Of a stretch of DNA of 39,480 nucleotides, positions 14,687 to 22,102 are shown in pieces (position 1 is the first letter of the stretch; every line of letters begins with the position of its first letter). The translations under genes and the position numbers were made by a program. The stretch lies in contig JADFJC010000019.1 of NCBI GenBank assembly GCA_022566315.1, positions 1 through 39,480 on the forward strand. Direction: 5' to 3'. The stretch is from Planctomycetota bacterium. Its GTDB lineage: Bacteria; Planctomycetota; Phycisphaerae; Sedimentisphaerales; Anaerobacaceae. The notes below the pieces were generated by a model. That model was given only the letters and a program-made list of their open reading frames with translations, made no database searches and was not told the DNA's origin.

Positions 14687-17050
14687 TTAACCGGAACCCA
14701 GCGTTGCTGGGTCGACCTGTTTTTTCCTGGATTTGGTCTTCTTAGATATACTTTTTATTGGTAGCGGTTTTTCGGTTATCTGTTTTATGAGGTCTGTCCG
14801 GCTTGAGGAGACACCTCTTTTACGTTCATGGATTTTATCAACTATGGCGTAACTTTCAACTATGGCCAGCAAGCTCAACAGAAAGCTGAGCGTGCTTTCC
14901 GCACCCTGATTGGTATTAACACCGTCACGAGTAAGGCCGTCGTTACATCCTTTTGTTCTAAAGTCATACAGCGGAACGCGTAAGTCGTTTTGGCCGAGGA
15001 ACCAATCAAAGGTTTTTCTTTGAAGGGTCAAAAATTTCTCGTCTTGTGTAGCATCGTAAGCGGCCCTTAGCATCATAACCGTGCTTGCAGCTTCTATGGG
15101 TTGCTGGTCGAACGTAGCTTTTGTCCCGCCCCGTTCGTACCATCCTTTGCAGCCGATGAAGCTGAAACATTCACCGTTGAACGTATTTGCCAGCAGGAAT
15201 TCACAGGTTTTTTCTGCAATTTCGAGGTATTTTTTATTGTCTGAAGTCAAGCCGGCAACAAATAGAGCATGCGGCAAAACAGCATTGTCATAAGTCATCA
15301 TGTCCTCGAACCACTGCCAATCAGGAAAACTATTTTCCTCGTACTGAGTTATAAGGCCGTCTGCGGTTAATTCCAGTTGACGTTTTATGTCACTGGCTCC
15401 GGGGAACTGTTGGAGATAATCACACATACCAAGTATCGAATACGCCATACCCCTTGGTAGCTGCTTCTGGATGTGTTCTACCGATTTGTCAAAGCAGCTT
15501 TTGACAACTGATATATATGCAGGCGTTGGTGGTTTTGCCATAACCGTTCCGAGCGCCCATAGCGTTCTGCCGAAGGCATCATTCAGGGGTTCATTCTTAA
15601 ACCAGGTTCTGTCGAAATTCATAAAGTTTCTGATTGAGCCGTCGCTGTTTTGTGAATGTATGATAAAGGACAAATATGTATCGAGAAGATGCAGCGCCTG
15701 AGGATCAGAATACTGGGCGTAATATTTGGCCATTGCGATTACCGCCCTGGCATTATCATCTGTGCAGTAACCGTATTCGCGATTTGGTATTGTAAAATTG
15801 GCGTGCTGGTACATACCGGTGTCATCGGTTAGCTTTTGCAAATGGTCTAATGAAAGTTCAGGTACCTCAATTGATAACGTGGTTTTGGCGGCAATGCGTA
15901 CCGGCAATCGTTTTGCCCTGAATAATTTCCAATATGCCTGCCCGATTTTGGGCCAGGTTCTGGACCTGCCGTACTCGTAGGCCCGTCTTCGCAGTGAATA
16001 AAACTGCGAATCTTTCTGAAGTATTTCCACTATTGTTTTAGCTATTTGTTTCGAATCCCCGAATCGTACCAGCTCACCTCGGCCGTCGGCCAGCAGTTCC
16101 ACAGCCGCCCAATAAGGAGTCGAGACAACCGCCTTGCCTGCGCCGACCGCAAATGATAACGTGCCACTGGTCAGTTGTTTTCTGTTGATATATGGCGTTA
16201 CATAGAGGTCGGCTGCGCATAAAAAGTTATGAAGCTCCTGGTCATCTACGAACCTGTTGTAGAAGATTACGTGCTCCTGCAGGTTTAAGTCTTTTACCAT
16301 TTGCTGAAGGCTGAATCTATATAACTCGCCTTCATGCTTCAGTATGTTCGGGTGTGTCATACCCAGGACTATGTACATAACGGAAGGATCAGCTTCGATT
16401 ATAGCCGGCATCGCCTTGAGCATCACCTCTATACCTTTGTTCCTGTTAAGCAGGCCGAATGTCAAAATAGTTTTTCGGTCCTCCATGCCGAATTTGTGCT
16501 TGTAGTAGTTGCTGTCAACGAACGGCAAATCCGGTATTCCGTGTGCAATCAATTTGATCTTTTTGGTGGGTACATCATAAATGTCCCGCAGCATACTGAC
16601 GCCGCGTTCGTTCATAGTGATTACTCTATAAGAGGCGTTGCAGACATCCGTCAACGATTTGAGGTAAGCAGGGTCTGGTTCATCAATGACTGTATGAAGG
16701 GTTGTTATGATAGGGGCTTTTAGTCTGTTGAGCAGCAGGCTCAGATATGCACCGGCGTCGCCGCCGAAAAGGCCGAATTCGTGCTGGACAGAGACTACGT
16801 CAACATGGCTGAAATTGATATAATCGGCCGCACAAATATAATCGTTTTTTACATTTTGGCGAATCTCAAACTTAACAGGGTCATCATACTTTTGGTCTCC
16901 CGACCGCATTGCAACCACCAGCGGTTCGAATTCGCCCTTGGCTGCTGATGCGGTGCTTTTTATCAGGTCCGATGTGAAAGTCGCAATTCCACATTTTCTT
17001 GGGAGGAAAGAAGAGATAAACACCACTTTTTTCGGTGAGCTTTTTGCCAT
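14687..17050 (-). CDS. GT4-family glycosyltransferase fused to an alpha/alpha-toroid domain
   Basis: 787 residues. The ATG at 17050 is preferred over 17059 because AGGGG then lies at the right distance. The N-terminal ~390 residues form a GT-B retaining transferase: SFLPRKCGIATFT, VSVQHEFGLFGG, LHTV, then LTFGLLNRNKGIEVMLKAMP and SGTLSFAVGAGKAVVSTPYW, where nucleotide-sugar binding is expected. From residue ~395 to ~745 there are helical repeats of a glycosidase-like toroid (YCTDDNARAVIAMAKYY, AFGRTLWALGTV, QQPIEAASTVMMLRAAYD). The combination occurs in bacterial glycogen/trehalose-type or mannosyl transferases, but the substrate is not defined here. The last residues (VDPATLGSG) are encoded by a palindromic repeat. 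A consensus promoter precedes the gene. Confidence 0.85.
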   Translation of the reverse strand: MAKSSPKKVVFISSFLPRKCGIATFTSDLIKSTASAAKGEFEPLVVAMRSGDQKYDDPVKFEIRQNVKNDYICAADYINFSHVDVVSVQHEFGLFGGDAGAYLSLLLNRLKAPIITTLHTVIDEPDPAYLKSLTDVCNASYRVITMNERGVSMLRDIYDVPTKKIKLIAHGIPDLPFVDSNYYKHKFGMEDRKTILTFGLLNRNKGIEVMLKAMPAIIEADPSVMYIVLGMTHPNILKHEGELYRFSLQQMVKDLNLQEHVIFYNRFVDDQELHNFLCAADLYVTPYINRKQLTSGTLSFAVGAGKAVVSTPYWAAVELLADGRGELVRFGDSKQIAKTIVEILQKDSQFYSLRRRAYEYGRSRTWPKIGQAYWKLFRAKRLPVRIAAKTTLSIEVPELSLDHLQKLTDDTGMYQHANFTIPNREYGYCTDDNARAVIAMAKYYAQYSDPQALHLLDTYLSFIIHSQNSDGSIRNFMNFDRTWFKNEPLNDAFGRTLWALGTVMAKPPTPAYISVVKSCFDKSVEHIQKQLPRGMAYSILGMCDYLQQFPGASDIKRQLELTADGLITQYEENSFPDWQWFEDMMTYDNAVLPHALFVAGLTSDNKKYLEIAEKTCEFLLANTFNGECFSFIGCKGWYERGGTKATFDQQPIEAASTVMMLRAAYDATQDEKFLTLQRKTFDWFLGQNDLRVPLYDFRTKGCNDGLTRDGVNTNQGAESTLSFLLSLLAIVESYAIVDKIHERKRGVSSSRTDLIKQITEKPLPIKSISKKTKSRKKQVDPATLGSG
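14697..14711. repeat. 15-bp palindrome CCCAGC-GTT-GCTGGG in the last codons of the glycosyltransferase
   Basis: Perfect 6-3-6 inverted repeat, 12 bases from the CCCGCC copy. It encodes the C-terminal Pro-Ala-Thr-Leu-Gly residues. The pair forms a double hairpin straddling the stop codon. Confidence 0.6.
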
Positions 17051-17092
17051 CGGCAACATCCCCTTTCAAGTAGCCGTAAAAAATGCTTATGT

Positions 17093-17121
17093 ATTTTAGG
17101 GGTAATTGACCAGGCTGTCAA
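17093..17121 (-). promoter_or_regulatory. Sigma70-type promoter of the glycosyltransferase gene
   Basis: On the minus strand TTGACA (17121-17116), a 17-base spacer and TAAAAT (17098-17093) match the housekeeping consensus almost perfectly. The start codon lies about 43 bases below the -10 box. The remaining 17122-17396 shows no gene. Confidence 0.75.
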
Positions 17122-17396
17122 CAAGTAAATTGGCTACTAAAGTTGATATAAAATATTTTTTCCCGGACGGATGAATTAGGTGTATATAGCCAGGAGTCAA
17201 CAGATAAGGCATTTAGCGAATAATTTGAAATATTTGGCTAATTTTTATTGTTATTTTGCTACAGAAACAGGCAGATTCGCGTAATATTCTACCACTGCAG
17301 CAGCAATAACAGGAAAAAGCAAAAATAGTAATACGCAATACGATGCTGATAAGTCCGCTTCCCTCTGGTGGATATGCAAAACGCATCACGAAAAAC

Positions 17397-17480
17397 TGCC
17401 GGAGGTGGGAGTCGAACCCACACCCTGTTGCCAGGACGGGATTTTGAGTCCCGCGCGTCTGCCTGTTCCGCCACTCCGGC
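17397..17480 (-). tRNA. tRNA-Leu (anticodon CAA)
   Basis: Read on the minus strand: acceptor GCCGGAG pairs with CTCCGGC and is followed by discriminator A. The anticodon stem CGGGA/TCCCG encloses loop CTCAAAA with anticodon CAA, reading UUG. A class-II variable arm (CCTG-GCAA-CAGG) and T-arm GTGGG-TTCGACT-CCCAC are present. No encoded CCA end. Confidence 0.95.
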
Positions 17481-17520
17481 CGTTCTCATTTACTATTTGT
17501 TATTTATTATTGAAGTGATG

Positions 17521-17560
17521 ATGTTAAATAATCAATAGTCAATCGTCAATAGTCAATAAT
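17521..17560. repeat. TCAATAG/TCAATCG short tandem repeat
   Basis: Four degenerate copies of a TCAATAGTCAA-type unit overlap the stop codon of the proB-like fragment. Similar TCATCAATAATCAATT sequence follows the real proB stop codon near 19140. Confidence 0.65.
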
Positions 17561-17656
17561 TATAATATCTTCCAGTACGGCAACAACGTTTCTGTGTGCC
17601 AGTCCTATCGCTTTGGGCTCAAGGTTTCTATCTTTCCTTCCAGTATTGAGAATCAT
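17546..17656 (-). pseudogene. Duplicated 3' end of proB
   Basis: A 36-codon minus-strand frame ends in HRNVVAVLEDIIIIDY and stop. The intact proB at 19146 ends in HRDVVAIPEDIVIIDY and stop, so 12 of these 16 residues agree. The DNA agrees as well and both ends run into TCAATA-type repeats. The first ~17 codons do not match ProB. I read this as a decayed duplicate of the proB tail 1.6 kb away. Expression is doubtful. Confidence 0.6.
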
Positions 17657-17704
17657 TAATCATTAAAAAGGCTTGCCCCACTATTTATCCTCAAAAAATT
17701 GTGA

Positions 17705-17733
17705 TTGATTTCTTCGCCCCAGCCGATTATTAT
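17705..17733 (+). promoter_or_regulatory. Promoter of the Lys-rich microprotein gene
   Basis: TTGATT (17705-17710), a 17-base spacer and TATTAT (17728-17733) precede the small gene, leaving a leader of about 60 bases. Confidence 0.55.
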
Positions 17734-17799
17734 ATATGTAATATGATTCGCTTTGTTGGCGGATTTTGATTTAGAGAGCCTAAAGTAGGAGATAAGAAA

Positions 17800-17895
17800 A
17801 TGTGCAATACTTGCGGCTGTCGCTCAAAAAAGAAAGCCAAGAAAAAAACTACTAAGAAGAAAAAGGCCAAAAAGAAAGCCAAGAAAAAGAAATAA
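17800..17895 (+). CDS. 31-residue Cys-motif, Lys-rich microprotein
   Basis: Start ATG with AGGAG 8 bases upstream and its own promoter-like sequence. The product begins MCNTCGCRS, a CxxCxC cluster that could bind metal, and then consists almost only of Lys with a few Ala and Thr: 18 of the last 22 residues are Lys. The tail resembles histone H1-like or nucleoid-binding basic tails, so DNA or RNA binding is plausible but unproven. I do not recognise a named family. It is isolated between tRNA-Leu and the DUF488 genes. Confidence 0.7.
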   Translation: MCNTCGCRSKKKAKKKTTKKKKAKKKAKKKK

Positions 17896-17913
17896 TCAAT
17901 CCCTGCTCAACTG

Positions 17914-18015
17914 TTAACCAAAGGCACCAACCGCTGCTCTCTTAATTATGCGGTCCCGCACCGTAGCGAGGAATGTATCGTCTTTAACTTTTCCCTTTTT
18001 CCTTGCGCAGAACAT
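17914..18015 (-). CDS. Possible small protein, 33 residues
   Basis: A short minus-strand frame beginning MFCARKKGKVKDD and ending RIIKRAAVGAFG, with AGGGAG three bases before the ATG. The residue pattern is protein-like (basic, amphipathic helix), but nothing identifies it. It may be the tail of a lost gene. Low confidence. Confidence 0.25.
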   Translation of the reverse strand: MFCARKKGKVKDDTFLATVRDRIIKRAAVGAFG

Positions 18016-18120
18016 AACTCCCTGAATCAAAATAGTTTACTTTCGCCATTTTTCTATGTTTGTAACTCAACCACGCCAGCCACCATTTTCCAGCAATACT
18101 TTTTTCCACTATTATCTTTG

Positions 18121-18309
18121 TCATAAGCCCCCCCCCATACTTATGGTTAATAGGCATTTCTTGGCTAATTGTGACACATTGTTCAGACGTACATCAATTA
18201 CCCTTTTTACGCCAGCATCCTTCAATTTTGTGAAGAACTCACAATCGCTCTTTCCGGCAAAGCCAATAGTAAATATGTTGATCTTTATTTTATTATTTTG
18301 CCCGCTCAT
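18121..18309 (-). pseudogene. Truncated second DUF488 protein
   Basis: From the ATG at 18309 the frame encodes a clear DUF488 start (INIFTIGFAGKSDCEFF ... GVKRVIDVRLNNVSQLA). It then diverges at KKCLLTISMGG over a run of nine C bases (plus strand 18127-18135) and stops after 62 residues. A normal DUF488 domain needs about 110-150 residues, including a later Cys-His region that is not found in any frame nearby. The start overlaps the end of the first DUF488 gene by 17 bases, so the two were probably an operon. The loss looks like a deletion rather than a single frameshift. Confidence 0.7.
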
Positions 18310-18922
18310 ATAACTTACTTGACTCCTCTGACCTATAAGAGATGTTTTGCGATTGTTGGTCATACGCTTGCTCAATTAAGTCTGATTCCATTTTTTCCGG
18401 TTCAAAAAGTGTCGGTTCAATTTTGAGCGTCTTAACCAATCTGCGTTCGGTATCGTGATGATCCTCAATTCTTCCGTCTTCCAAAATGTGTTTAATGCAA
18501 AGCTTATGTTCTTTAAGGTTTCTGCATATAAGGATAGTTCTGTGACATTCCAATGGTTCCTTCTCTGTGCACATCAAGGCAATATAATATTCCCCAATAC
18601 CTGTAAGTAAACGCTGAAGTCCATCTTTGAATTCCTTCCTTCCGGCAATCCATTTGAAATCTACACAACCACCTTCGTAACATGCAGGATCATCTGGGCG
18701 AGCACCTAATTCTCTACCCAAAAACATATATTGAATATTTGCCGCTTGAAGAACAGCAGAAACGACATTTTTATCAAATTGAGGGCAATACCGGCTGTAA
18801 GGAACCGAACGAACGTCTACAACCATGTTAATTTTATGGCGCTTTAGTAGAGCTATAAAATAATCTATCGTATGGTTAGAATGGCCAATTGTATACAAGA
18901 TGTTATGTTTTGTTTCACTCAT
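18293..18922 (-). CDS. DUF488 family protein
   Basis: 209 residues. The DUF488 pattern is complete: ILYTIGHSNHTIDYFIALL, VVDVRSVPYSRYCPQF, FLGRELGARPDDPACYEGG, and the Cys/His motif ALMCTEKEPLECHRTILI. The biochemical role of the family is not established; the DVRSxPxS and CxEKxPxxCHR motifs suggest a metal or phosphate site. The C-terminal 45 residues are a variable polar tail. No strong ribosome binding site is visible. Confidence 0.9.
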   Translation of the reverse strand: MSETKHNILYTIGHSNHTIDYFIALLKRHKINMVVDVRSVPYSRYCPQFDKNVVSAVLQAANIQYMFLGRELGARPDDPACYEGGCVDFKWIAGRKEFKDGLQRLLTGIGEYYIALMCTEKEPLECHRTILICRNLKEHKLCIKHILEDGRIEDHHDTERRLVKTLKIEPTLFEPEKMESDLIEQAYDQQSQNISYRSEESSKLYERAK

Positions 18923-19068
18923 TTAGTAAGCTATAAAATTCCCAAAGCTATCAATTTTTGTCATCTCATAACTATCACTGCATTAATGTGAAAAACAGTT
19001 ACCAATTTCTCCTCATATAATACCCAAGCCCGTAATTACCATCAAGTCAATTTCGTCGCTCGTATCTC

Positions 19069-19136
19069 GTTTGGATTCCTGCTTTCGCAGGAATGACAGG
19101 CTAAATAGATTCCTCGGCTGCGCTCGGAATGACAAA
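19069..19136. repeat. Two interspersed palindromic repeats (TTCCTGC...GCAGGAA and TTCCTCG...CGAGGAA types)
   Basis: GGATTCCTGCTTTCGCAGGA and, 20 bases on, TTCCTCGGCTGCGCTCGGAA, both followed by TGACA. These two words are widely met interspersed repeats of many bacterial genomes. They lie between the DUF488 gene and the 3' end of proB, and could act as a processing or termination hairpin for proAB. The rest of 18923-19145 shows no gene. Confidence 0.7.
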
Positions 19137-19145
19137 CATCGATCA

Positions 19146-20294
19146 TCAATAATCAATTATGACTATATCTTCTGGGATTGCGACGACGTCTCTGTGGGTG
19201 GGGCCGAGGAGCTTTTTTATTTCTCTGCTGTGCTTGCCGGCTAAGACCTTCAATTGAGAACTGCTGAGACTCGTAACGGCCTTGGCATTATCGTTGAGCA
19301 TAACGACTGCACCAGCCTCGAATGTGCCTTTGATACTAATTACGCCGCTGGGCAGAAGACTTTTGTGATTTTTAACAGCCCGCATCGCACCCTCGTCGAT
19401 AAATATTGTCCCGGCTGGATTGCTGTTGAGAATCCATCTCGAACGGTTTGACAGCTTCCTTTTCGGCATAAAGACTGTGCCGATTTCTTCACCGGCGATG
19501 ATACGGCCGATGACGTTTTTCAATCTGCCGTCCGCTAAAACTATCCGATAGCCGGCGTTGGAGGCGATCTTTGCAGCTTCAATTTTGGTTTTCATTCCGC
19601 CGGTGCCGTGTTTGCTGCCTCTGTCTCCGGCACTTCGAATAATATCGGCGGTTATCTCGAAAACAGCGTGTATCGGCCTGGCGTCGGCGAATTTTCGCGG
19701 GTTCTTATCGTAGAGGGCGTCGATATCGCTGAGCATAATCAAAAGGTCCGCGTCGATTTTACTGGCAACCAGGGCGCTTAGTCTATCGTTATCGCCGAAG
19801 GCTGAGCCGATTTCGTCGGTACTTACACTGTCATTCTCGTTCAGGATTGGCACCACGGACAATTTGAGCAGTGTCTCGATGGAATTGCGAAGGTTCAGAT
19901 AGGTCCTTCTGTTATTCAGCACCTCAGCGGTCAGCAGGACCTGAGCAACGGTAACGCCGTAGCGGGCAAACGACTTTCTGTATTCAGCCATAAGTAACGG
20001 CTGTCCGATGGCGGCGCAGGCCTGCCGCATCTTTATATCTTTTACCCTGCCTACCAGCCCAGACTGACCCTCTCTCGTACCTGATGGCCTGATACCCTGA
20101 TACCCTGATAACTGTCCTCTCCCCATACCGATAGCCCCGGAGCTGATAATAACGACCTGCCTGCCGGTTTTGAGCAGAGAATTTATCTGCCTGGCGATTC
20201 GGCGAACATAGGCGGCATCCACACCGCCGTTCTTCGTCAGGATATTAGTGCCGATTTTTACAACTATTCGCTTTGCTTTACTGAAGTCTCGCAT
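19146..20294 (-). CDS. proB: Glutamate 5-kinase
   Basis: 382 residues: an amino-acid-kinase domain (IVVKIGTNILT, VVIISSGAIGMG, MRQACAAIGQPLL, PILNENDSVS, FGDNDRLSALVA, LLIMLSDIDALY, GTGGMKTKIEAA) followed by a PUA domain (RWILNSNPAGTIFIDEGA ... HRDVVAIPEDIVIIDY). It phosphorylates glutamate, the first step of proline synthesis; proA lies directly upstream for the next step. Unusual: between GRGQL and GLVGRVKDIK, which are adjacent in other ProB proteins, there are about 16 extra residues (63-78), encoded by a TATCAGGG tandem repeat. The gene start follows a CGAACCACGAGCCACG-type repeat and lacks a good ribosome binding site. Confidence 0.95.
   Translation of the reverse strand: MRDFSKAKRIVVKIGTNILTKNGGVDAAYVRRIARQINSLLKTGRQVVIISSGAIGMGRGQLSGYQGIRPSGTREGQSGLVGRVKDIKMRQACAAIGQPLLMAEYRKSFARYGVTVAQVLLTAEVLNNRRTYLNLRNSIETLLKLSVVPILNENDSVSTDEIGSAFGDNDRLSALVASKIDADLLIMLSDIDALYDKNPRKFADARPIHAVFEITADIIRSAGDRGSKHGTGGMKTKIEAAKIASNAGYRIVLADGRLKNVIGRIIAGEEIGTVFMPKRKLSNRSRWILNSNPAGTIFIDEGAMRAVKNHKSLLPSGVISIKGTFEAGAVVMLNDNAKAVTSLSSSQLKVLAGKHSREIKKLLGPTHRDVVAIPEDIVIIDY
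20061..20111. repeat. CCTGATAC tandem repeat inserted in proB
   Basis: Four units of CCTGAT(AC/GG) at 20080-20111 and a decayed flank. They add about 48 bases in frame to the glutamate-kinase domain, in the loop before the conserved GRVKDIKMRQA helix. Confidence 0.8.
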
Positions 20295-20296
20295 AA

Positions 20297-20372
20297 TTCG
20301 TCGCTCGTCGTTCGTGGCTCGTGGTTCGCCCGATTCACTAATCTCTAATCACTAATCACTAATTCTCTAAAC
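20297..20372. repeat. Short tandem repeats between and into proA and proB
   Basis: Two arrays: TCGTGGCTCGTGGTTCG-type units (about 20297-20330) and CTAATCACTAATCACTAAT units (about 20337-20368). The second covers the proA stop codon and last residues. Together they fill the whole 64-base gap, including the position where a proB ribosome binding site should be. Confidence 0.75.
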
Positions 20373-21645
20373 TCTTGTGCGTGAATTTTTTTGCCTCGCT
20401 GCCGGAATAGTCCGCTACGACCTGGCCGGTACCGAGGAGTTTCCATTTATAAATTACAAGGCCTTCCAGACCTACCGGCCCGCGGGCGTGTATCTTGTTG
20501 GTGCTTATGCCTACTTCGGCGCCAAGGCCGTAGCGAAAGCCGTCACTAAAGCGGGTGCTGCAGTTCCAGAATACATTTGCAGAATCGACCAGGTCCATAA
20601 ACTTCTCGGCCTTTTCCTTATCAGCAGTAACAATGGTATCGGTGTGCCCTGACCCGAAATGGTTAATATGGTTGATCGCCTGGTCAAGGCCATCGACGAT
20701 TTTTATCGAAAGGATGTAATCCAGATACTCGGTTGACCAATCTTCCTCGGTTGCCGGCTTTACATCGATTATTGATGCTGTTTTTTCGCAGCCGCGTAGC
20801 TGGACATCCTTTTCTTCCAGAGCGGTTTTGACTTTCGGGAGAAACTTTTCGGCAATTTTATTATCTACCAGCAGTGTTTCTGCGGCATTACAAACAGCAA
20901 CGTACTGGCACTTGGAATCGACAGTGATATTCACAGCCATATCCAAATCCGCATCACTGTCTATATAAACGTGGCATATACCGTCAGCGTGTCCGAGTAC
21001 GGGTATGTTCGTGTTATTCATAATATAACGCACGAAATCGTTCGACCCGCGGGGGATGACAAGGTCGATATATTCATCTAAGGCCAACATCTGAGCAACG
21101 TCCTGGCGGGTTTCCAATAGTTGAATCCATCCATTGGGTAGTCCGGCTTTTTCGCCCGCCTCGGAGATTGTCTCGGCTAAGATTCTATTGGTTTTTACGG
21201 CTTCGCTTCCGCCTTTCAGCAGGACAGCATTTCCGCTTTTTAAGCAGAGCGTTGATATTTGCACAAGGGCGTCCGGCCGAGATTCAAAAACAACGCCGAT
21301 AACACCAATCGGACAACTGACTTTGTAAAGTTTGAGCCCCTCATCGAGTTCGGTTGCAGTGATTGTTTTACCGACAGGGTCATCGAGTTTGATGAGGCTG
21401 TCGATACCGGCACAAACATCAGCTATTTTGTCTTTGTCAAACTTTAAACGTTTCAGTAAAGGCGCAGTTAGGTTATTCTTTTCGGCTGTGTTCATGTCCT
21501 CTTTGTTGGCTGAGACGATTTCATCGCTGTGCTGCTTCAGGGCTTTGGCAATCTCGGCTAAAGCGTTGTTCTTTACATCGGTCTTGGCCACTGCCAGTTG
21601 AATCGAGGCTGACCCGGCTGCCGCGGCTGTTTCTGAGATATTCAT
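20359..21645 (-). CDS. proA: Gamma-glutamyl phosphate reductase
   Basis: 428 residues, full length. It is an NADPH-dependent aldehyde-dehydrogenase-fold enzyme that reduces gamma-glutamyl phosphate to the semialdehyde. Key motifs: CPIGVIGVVFESRPD (110-125), LLKGGSEA, LVIPRGSNDFV, catalytic C252 in VAVCNAAETLLV, and NCSTRFSDGFRYGLGAEVGI near the end. It is cotranscribed with proB downstream. A minus-strand promoter is visible about 50 bases upstream, its spacer made of an AATAAAT microsatellite. Confidence 0.96.
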   Translation of the reverse strand: MNISETAAAAGSASIQLAVAKTDVKNNALAEIAKALKQHSDEIVSANKEDMNTAEKNNLTAPLLKRLKFDKDKIADVCAGIDSLIKLDDPVGKTITATELDEGLKLYKVSCPIGVIGVVFESRPDALVQISTLCLKSGNAVLLKGGSEAVKTNRILAETISEAGEKAGLPNGWIQLLETRQDVAQMLALDEYIDLVIPRGSNDFVRYIMNNTNIPVLGHADGICHVYIDSDADLDMAVNITVDSKCQYVAVCNAAETLLVDNKIAEKFLPKVKTALEEKDVQLRGCEKTASIIDVKPATEEDWSTEYLDYILSIKIVDGLDQAINHINHFGSGHTDTIVTADKEKAEKFMDLVDSANVFWNCSTRFSDGFRYGLGAEVGISTNKIHARGPVGLEGLVIYKWKLLGTGQVVADYSGSEAKKFTHKSLEN

Positions 21646-21658
21646 TTTTAATTTACCA

Positions 21659-21687
21659 TTGACTATTTATCGTTAAATACCTATATT
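21659..21687 (+). promoter_or_regulatory. Possible promoter of tRNA-Gly
   Basis: TTGACT (21659-21664), a 17-base spacer and TATATT (21682-21687) on the plus strand, about 100 bases before the tRNA. The region is A/T-rich and repeat-like, so a chance match is possible. Confidence 0.4.
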
Positions 21688-21697
21688 CGATTGCCGA

Positions 21698-21726
21698 ATT
21701 GTAAATAATAAATAATAAATAATCAA
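21698..21726 (-). promoter_or_regulatory. proAB promoter built on a microsatellite
   Basis: On the minus strand TTGATT (21726-21721) and TACAAT (21703-21698) are separated by exactly 17 bases consisting of the (ATTATTT)n repeat. The expected start site leaves a leader of about 45 bases before proA. Gain or loss of a repeat unit would shift the box spacing. Confidence 0.55.
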
Positions 21727-21743
21727 TATCGAAGTCGAAGATA

Positions 21744-21770
21744 CGCCGTAGCGGGAATCCGCTATAGGCG
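21744..21770. repeat. Hairpin with GCCGTAGCGG / CCGCTATAGGC arms
   Basis: Imperfect inverted repeat with loop GAAT just upstream of tRNA-Gly. It carries the same CGCTACGGCG word as the element inside mrdA, suggesting the same repeat family. Confidence 0.5.
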
Positions 21771-21784
21771 GAATCAATTGTATT

Positions 21785-21855
21785 GCGGGCGTAGCTCAAT
21801 GGCAGAGCATCGGCCTTCCAAGCCGACTATGTGGGTTCGATCCCCATCGCCCGCT
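21785..21855 (+). tRNA. tRNA-Gly (anticodon TCC)
   Basis: Acceptor GCGGGCG pairs with CGCCCGC, followed by discriminator T. Anticodon stem TCGGC/GCCGA encloses CTTCCAA with anticodon TCC, reading GGA. The D-arm is GCTCAATGGCAGAGC and the T-arm GTGGG-TTCGATC-CCCAT. No encoded CCA. A T-rich stretch follows. 21856-22102 shows no gene. Confidence 0.95.
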
Positions 21856-22102
21856 TTTGTTATAAAATCCCTTTTCTTTAAGCGCTCCTGCGATATGCCT
21901 TCGATTTTCTTCCATGTTTTGGATGAACTGTTGCGAAATTTACAGGGCCCTGTGGAAAACCGTAGGGGAGTATAAAAAAATAATCAGCTCTGCCAAAAGT
22001 ATTATATTTTCGTAAGCACTTGTATTTGCGTGAATTAGATTCTTTCGGGGACCGTCCTATAATAAAATTTTTCAGAAATTTTGGAAAAAGTGTATTTGTA
22101 TA

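Noticed and set aside
17289-17489. 66-codon frame with GVAEQADARDSKSR-like start
   Set aside because: It is the translation of the tRNA-Leu gene, a known artefact.
17521-17560. Possible CRISPR-like or iteron array in TCAATAG repeats
   Set aside because: Units are 7-11 bases without unique spacers and no cas or replication genes are near. It is a simple short tandem repeat.
21778-21975. 65-codon frame starting MYCGRSSMAEHRPSK
   Set aside because: It is the translated tRNA-Gly gene plus downstream sequence.
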